From Betaproteobacteria bacterium Ga0077532 (GTDB lineage: Bacteria; Pseudomonadota; Gammaproteobacteria; Burkholderiales; Ga0077523): a DNA stretch of 64,000 nt. The DNA is taken from positions 1 through 64,000 of the forward strand of contig LNEE01000062.1 in the NCBI GenBank assembly GCA_001464895.1. Direction: 5' to 3'. The first letter of the stretch is position 1. Each line of letters begins with the position of its first letter. Both the position numbers and the translations under genes were made by a program. The notes beneath the pieces were generated by a model. That model made no database searches, was not told the origin of the DNA, and was given only the letters and a program-made list of their open reading frames with translations. Positions 60,101 through 64,000 of this stretch are shown one piece after another.

Positions 60101-62895
60101 ATCGCACTCACCGTCGGCGCATCGTTCACGGCGGTGACGACGAGGCTCGCGGTGTCGGTGCCGGTCGAGAAGGCTGTCGAGCCGCCGTTCGTCGTCGTGT
60201 CAGCGGTGCCGCCGTTGCTGCCGCTGGTGCGGTCCCACGCGCGGAAGGTGATGGCCGTCGCGAGCGTGCCGTGGGTGTCGGCAAACGGCTCGTATTGGAG
60301 CCGTGTGCCGGCATCGGCCGCGAGCAGGCGCGCCGCGCCGGCCGTGGGCGATCCGAGTGCCAGCCAGTTGGCGCCGTCGTCGATCGAGTACCACCACGCA
60401 CCGTTCGTCGTGTCGGCGGCGGTGACCGCGATCCCGAGCTGCGGTGCCGTGTTCGCATCGGTGACGTTGTCCACCTGACCGGCCGGCGTCGCGAAGTCGA
60501 CGAGCTGCGACACCCGCGTGCCGACGGCTCCGACGGGAGCGCCGGCATCCTCCATCACCGCCGAGAGCGCAGGGCTCCTCGATGCATCGAGCACCGGCGC
60601 GATGTTCAGTTCGGTAACGACCACGTTCGCCGAGAACTCGGACGTGACGGCCGCCGCCACCGTCGCCGTGGCGGTGACCGTGTCGCCGAGCACGAGCGTG
60701 CCCTGCGCGAACGAGAACGCGAACTGGATCGCCGTGGGGTCGACAGTGCCCGGAGTTCCCGTCGCACCGACGGTGGCGAAGCCGATGTTGGACGCGCCTT
60801 CCCCGTGTCCGTTGGTGTCGTTCGTCGATTCGAAGACCTCGACCACCGCGCCTGCGGTGGCCTCGCCGGTGATGGTGACCACGCCACCGGAGAGCGTCAC
60901 GCCGTAGATCACCGGGAAGTTGAGGAGACCGTTCGCGCCCGTGTCGCCATCGCCCGCATCGTTGAGGGCGACCGCACCGTCGGCGCCCAGGTCGATGCCC
61001 TGGCCGCCGTTGGCGTGGATGAGGGTGTTCCGGATCGCCGCACCGGCACCTGGCGATGCAAGGGCGACGCCGGCCCCGGCGTTCGCGGTGATGACGTTGT
61101 CCGCCACCATGTTGCCGGTCGAGCTGGAGGCAACCCGTATACCGTCGCTGGTGAAATCGCGGACGGTGACGCCGACGATGACGTTGCCCGACGACTGCAG
61201 GTCGAGGCCGACGGCCGACCCCGTGATCCCGCTGCCGCTGATCGCGATGATCGGTGTGCCCACGTACCCGGGCGCGGAGGTCCCGTCGATGACGACGGCG
61301 TCGGTGATCGGCGGGAGTGCCGAGGTCAGCGAGATCGTGTGGGGGCCCGCGCCGGCGATGCTGAACTGGATCGTGTCCGTCCCCGCCGTGTTGTTGGCGG
61401 CGATGATGGCCTCGCGCAGCGAGACGGACGTGCCGCGGTTGGCGTTCAGCCACGCCACCGTGTGGGTCGCATTGCCCTGCACGATGCCGCTCGCGTTGCT
61501 GTCGGCGGTGGTGGTGACCTGGAGGCTGGGGGCGACGTCGAGAAAGGTGCTGCCCACCCGGATCTCGTCGAGCCGTGGCTCGTTGGTGGAGAGACCCCGT
61601 CCGGCGAGGATGCCTATGCGAGTGAAGCTGCCGAGATCGATGTCGGACTTCACGGCGATGTGGGTGGAGTCCGGTGTGCCCAGGCCCGGCGTCGGGTTCA
61701 CGTACATCGTGATCGTGTCGTTCCCCGCGGCCGCCTCGATCTTCAGCGCGATGAAGGCGGTCTGCCCGCTGGAGGCGGTGACGCCCGGCGCGGTCACTAT
61801 GTCTAAGGTACCCACCTCGCTGAGGATGAAGCTCGTACCGCTGTAGCCGGCATAGGCCACATCGCCGGCCGTGTTGCCGAAAACCAGACCCATGTAGTCG
61901 AGCACGGAAGTGCTGTCGGGCTGCACGAGGAAGCCGATCCAGGTCACCGTGCCGTTGGCCCCGACTGGAGCGGTCAGGTTGCGGGTCGCGGTGACCAGCG
62001 GCAGGGCCGTGTTGAGCCGGCCGATCGCTGACGATCCTGCACCGGCGAGGAGTCCGGCCGGGTCCGAGAGATCTCCCCCGTTGGCCTGCATGCGGTCGGC
62101 GTCGACGCTCCACGCGTCGGCCCAGCCGACCCCGGTGGTGCCGCCGTCGAGGTTTCCTGAGTTGGGGAAAGTCTCTTCCGCCTGGAGCGTGAACACGCTG
62201 CCGTACAAGCGCTGTATGCCGGCGCCGAAAGCGATGCCGGTGTCCACGGTGCCCCGAACGACTTCGAGTTCCCAATCACCACCGAGATGGGCCGCGCCAG
62301 TGGCGTCATCGCTCGCCGCCACGTCCGTGCCGGTCAGCGCACCCAGGGTGTCCATGAAGCGGATGCCGTCGAGATTGCCGGCGAGATCGCAGCCATAGAG
62401 GAGGATGTCCGCGCCGGCCCGGAAGGCGCGGTGCCACTTGGTCAGGGCGGCGCCCCGAACCTCGAGCGAATCGGCATCCAGCGTGACATTCCCGAGTTGC
62501 AGCGCACCGGCACGGCCATGGGAGATGACGTGCAGCGCATCGAGGTCGTCGCGCTGGGAGAGCAATTCGGTGAGCTGCACGAAGCCGTCGGCGTCGGGGT
62601 CGAGGACCACGACCTCCACGTGCCGCCCGGTGTCCGCGACGATGCCGGCGACGAGGGCGTCGACATCCGGGAGCCCGCCGTCGATCACGACCAGCTCGCG
62701 CCGCGGCGCCTCGTGATTGCCTACCACGGCGGGCGCTGGTGGCCAGGGCGCGAGATCCACGATCGGAAGCTCCACCGGCACGAGGTCGGCGGACATCATC
62801 CAACGGGATTCGAGCAGCTCCATGATCGGCCGGGCGTGCCTCTGGGCGGGCTTCGGCTTGCGAACCTGGGAGCGCTTGCGGCGGGGAACCGACAT
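57148..62895 (-). CDS. Giant DUF4347/cadherin-like surface protein
   Basis: 1915 residues from the ATG at 62895 (MSVPRRKRSQVRKPKPAQRH); the frame upstream is not protein-like. Order: a basic start with a LEPR-type motif (MELLESRWMMSADL); DUF4347 (about 65-220: LHVISHGRAGALQLGN, ADILLYGCDLAGN); a concanavalin-like region (about 235-430); a CSLREA/parallel beta-helix region (about 450-650: SVSLREAIIAANNTAGTDTI); and a long run of cadherin/Ig-like repeats joined by VNDAP linkers (about 700-1600). Next come an Ala/Pro-rich stalk and a hydrophobic segment (SLSVGYVMWLVRGGVLLSSL) before an acidic tail. Without an RTX end, it is more likely membrane-anchored than exported by type I secretion. Probably a large adhesin or matrix protein. 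Confidence 0.88.
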   Translation of the reverse strand: MSVPRRKRSQVRKPKPAQRHARPIMELLESRWMMSADLVPVELPIVDLAPWPPAPAVVGNHEAPRRELVVIDGGLPDVDALVAGIVADTGRHVEVVVLDPDADGFVQLTELLSQRDDLDALHVISHGRAGALQLGNVTLDADSLEVRGAALTKWHRAFRAGADILLYGCDLAGNLDGIRFMDTLGALTGTDVAASDDATGAAHLGGDWELEVVRGTVDTGIAFGAGIQRLYGSVFTLQAEETFPNSGNLDGGTTGVGWADAWSVDADRMQANGGDLSDPAGLLAGAGSSAIGRLNTALPLVTATRNLTAPVGANGTVTWIGFLVQPDSTSVLDYMGLVFGNTAGDVAYAGYSGTSFILSEVGTLDIVTAPGVTASSGQTAFIALKIEAAAGNDTITMYVNPTPGLGTPDSTHIAVKSDIDLGSFTRIGILAGRGLSTNEPRLDEIRVGSTFLDVAPSLQVTTTADSNASGIVQGNATHTVAWLNANRGTSVSLREAIIAANNTAGTDTIQFSIAGAGPHTISLTSALPPITDAVVIDGTSAPGYVGTPIIAISGSGITGSAVGLDLQSSGNVIVGVTVRDFTSDGIRVASSSTGNMVADNVITANAGAGVALASPGAGAAIRNTLIHANGGQGIDLGADGAVALNDAGDGDTGANGLLNFPVIYGVTLSGGVVTITGEATAGAVVEVFESTNDTNGHGEGASNIGFATVGATGTPGTVDPTAIQFAFSFAQGTLVLGDTVTATATVAAAVTSEFSANVVVTELNIAPVLDASRSPALSAVMEDAGAPVGAVGTRVSQLVDFATPAGQVDNVTDANTAPQLGIAVTAADTTNGAWWYSIDDGANWLALGSPTAGAARLLAADAGTRLQYEPFADTHGTLATAITFRAWDRTSGSNGGTADTTTNGGSTAFSTGTDTASLVVTAVNDAPTVSAIGPSTITEDGSTGPIAFTIADVDSTVGTLLVSATSSNTALIPNGNLVLGGSGANRTITVTPAANASGGPVTITLTVSDGAASTSTTFDVTVTAVNDAPVNTAPAAVAGHQDTPITFSTAGNRVAVADIDASGGMLEVTLAASDGGVVTLAGIGGLTFTTGDGTGDATMVFAGTVADINAALNGMVLTPGVGHVGVATLTITTDDGGNTGSGGAQSDTDVITITLDPSVAPVVTLSGTPATFTEGGADVAIDASLTVTDADSAQLVSAVVAITGGYRPAEDMLLFTDQLGITGVWDAALGTLTLSGTATVADYWTALRSVTYRNTSDAPGVAARTVSFGVSDSSGSSALVTTSLAVVADNDAPEMTVPGIQTVLEDTDLVFLAALGNAISITDPDAGMDGAQITLTATSGTLHLAGTAGIAFGSGADGTASMAIAGTVADLNAALNGLVFRPAPDATVDVTLSFVAYDFGNHGLGGPKSDTATITVNITAVNDVPVLAANTGATLSEGGAIVLGAGQLAATDIEDAASQLRYVVQMLPSQGNLLRSGIALGVGDHFTQADIAAGLVSYVHDGSDTTADAFDFDLRDTGLAGPAGNSFAFTVTPVDDPIVLSSAQLTVPAGGAVVLTTGAFIVADPDGPAGPISFTVRNVTGGVFERAAAAGTPITTFTAAEIVAGGIRFVADSGSTVPTFEVSATDGVHTTAFIGATVTLTGTVDAAILAAAGSLSASTVTVPPSVASAEAATAATTAPAEEAIESEAELEASSADLPPVPMAAPRSAPARNARPAGEAIGADATRTFAAQPDGARPPVGAVAGVTGIAPLVLGPSTPMTALPGMPTAPGAVPAPVAGPVDAANLTMDREALAAAQTALGSVEWRGALEKAKAETTAQGRVEALVVGSSTAVAGSLSVGYVMWLVRGGVLLSSLMSSLPAWRVLDPLPILGRSRDDEEESDGEGPDDPLERLFTRARTALGRGVEAQAPVTETPK

Positions 62896-63116
62896 GTGGA
62901 TCGGATCGGGCCTCTGGTCTCTGGTCAACCCGTTACGGCACAGCCCAGCACGCCTTGATGTCTGGACATTCGCCTGCGCATCCGTCAGTGATGCGCCCAT
63001 TGGCAATCGGATGGTCTCCCGCGGAGAATGCGGTTCGTTCGCGCAGTGCGCGATACGGCCACCCGCGCGTACCCCCACCCCGATCTGCATCGCGCAGCCC
63101 CAAGGAGCCGCCGCCA

Positions 63117-63962
63117 ATGTGGAGTCTGTTGGAGTTCTTCCCCAAGGATTTCCGGATCGGCATCCTCGATGTGGGCGCCGCGCTCCTGGAACGCCCGCCG
63201 TATCAGTCGCTGTTGGACGCCGGGCGATGCCTGGTCTACGGGTTCGAGCCCGACATGGAAGCCTGCGCGGAGCTCGAGCTCGACTATGGCGAACCGCATC
63301 GGATCTTTCCGTACTTCGCGGGAAACGGTGAAGCAGCGACTTTCCACGAGACGAACTGGGGGCCGACCGGCTCATTGTTCGAGCCGAACACGGCGCTGCT
63401 CGAGAAGTTCCAGAGCCTCGCCGAAGTCATGACGCCTAAGCACCAGCATTTCGTGATGACGACACGGATCGACGACATCGAAGAGATCGGCGATATCGAC
63501 TTCATCAAGATAGATGTGCAGGGCGCGGAGATCGATGTGCTGAGCCATGCCCGCCGCGCGCTGTCGAGTGCGCTGGTCCTCCAGACCGAGGTCGCGTTCG
63601 TCGAACTCTACAAGGGGCAGCCCCTGTTTGCGGATGTCGACCGGCTGGTGCGGCAGGCTGGATTCCAGTTCCACACCTTCGAAGGTTTCGGCAGCCGAAC
63701 CTTCAAGCCGATTGTTTTCCAGGGTGATCCCAGTCGCGGAATTCGCCAGGACCTCTGGGCGGATGCGACGTACGTGCGCGACTGGATGCACCTCGATGCG
63801 CTGGACCCGGTGAAGCTTCGGAACTACGCCGTCCTGGCGCACGACGTGGTGCGCTCGTTCGACCTCGTGCATTTCGTCCTGGCAGCCCTCGACCGTCGCA
63901 CGGGGAGTGCGCTGGCACCGCGTTACGTCGAACGGCTCGCCGAGGACCCACCGCAGCCCTGA
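63117..63962 (+). CDS. FkbM-family methyltransferase
   Basis: 281 residues from the ATG at 63117, preceded by AAGGAG. GILDVGAALLERPPYQSLLD is motif I, VYGFEPDMEACAELE supplies the acidic loop, and DFIKIDVQGAEIDVLSHARR is the FkbM signature. FkbM-type enzymes O-methylate sugars or small molecules, often in glycan clusters. It starts 221 bp from the giant protein on the other strand; that gap shows no clear promoter or other feature. The next gene is not visible. Confidence 0.9.
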   Translation: MWSLLEFFPKDFRIGILDVGAALLERPPYQSLLDAGRCLVYGFEPDMEACAELELDYGEPHRIFPYFAGNGEAATFHETNWGPTGSLFEPNTALLEKFQSLAEVMTPKHQHFVMTTRIDDIEEIGDIDFIKIDVQGAEIDVLSHARRALSSALVLQTEVAFVELYKGQPLFADVDRLVRQAGFQFHTFEGFGSRTFKPIVFQGDPSRGIRQDLWADATYVRDWMHLDALDPVKLRNYAVLAHDVVRSFDLVHFVLAALDRRTGSALAPRYVERLAEDPPQP

Positions 63963-64000
63963 TCTGCGTGGGAGGCCAACATCACGGCGGGCAGATCGAC

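Noticed and set aside
57148-62895. Second type I secretion substrate
   Set aside because: No RTX nonapeptides or C-terminal secretion-like end; instead a hydrophobic segment and an acidic tail are present near the C-terminus.
62896-63375. A 160-residue N-terminal extension of the DUF4347 protein
   Set aside because: The extension overlaps the divergent FkbM gene and shows no signal peptide or family similarity; basic MSVPRRKRSQ with the LESR motif is the usual start of this family.

Overview
The window is high-GC, densely coded bacterial DNA. The genes point to a Gram-negative proteobacterium: a type I secretion ABC/HlyD pair, a MipA/OmpV-type outer-membrane protein, a TRAP transporter with periplasmic receptor, BenE, and a 3-hydroxybenzoate 6-monooxygenase closely resembling betaproteobacterial forms. 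Betaproteobacteria is the best guess from gene content alone. No rRNA, tRNA or CRISPR array was seen.

Region 1 (1-24754) looks like a surface-protein export and decoration locus. It opens with the 3' part of a giant Ser/Thr-rich protein made of 25-residue repeats with an RTX-type C-terminus. A 1.7-kilo-residue TPR protein with three glycosyltransferase-like domains follows, then a methyltransferase, two glycosyltransferase-methyltransferase fusions, another methyltransferase, and a type I secretion ABC transporter with its HlyD adaptor. A PAS histidine kinase and a REC-PAS-GGDEF-EAL protein come next. Convergent to these lie a TPR/OGT-type glycosyltransferase and a DUF5672-methyltransferase fusion. 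A 269-bp MITE-like element sits inside the cluster.

Region 2 (24755-41541) is metabolic and accessory: lgt, a BenE symporter, a GNAT acetyltransferase, a MipA/OmpV protein, a secreted coiled coil with 18 regularly spaced histidines, a TRAP transporter apparently co-transcribed with a 3-hydroxybenzoate 6-monooxygenase and divergent from a MarR regulator, a small secreted protein, a formamidase/acetamidase, an HxlR-MATE-SDR operon and a secreted metzincin. Two REP/BIME repeat arrays (24806-25290 and 36947-37850) share modules; the second has been split by a 161-bp MITE that left a 14-bp target duplication.

Region 3 (41542-47097) is a five-gene operon with overlapping stops and starts: an acetyl-CoA-synthetase-like ligase, 2-oxoacid dehydrogenase E1 alpha, E1 beta and E2, and an acyl carrier protein. 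It has no E3.

Region 4 (47098-52663) holds two decayed gene starts, a STAND-type ATPase regulator with a SARP/BTAD C-terminus, a small lipoprotein-like protein and an NAD-dependent epimerase.

Region 5 (52664-64000) encodes, on the minus strand, a 1915-residue DUF4347/cadherin-like surface protein followed by a hybrid histidine kinase and a REC-GGDEF-EAL protein, with a divergent FkbM-type methyltransferase. Regions 1 and 5 thus share a plan: a giant surface protein or its exporter, next to a sensor kinase and a REC/GGDEF/EAL protein. This suggests that cyclic-di-GMP signalling controls two cell-surface systems.
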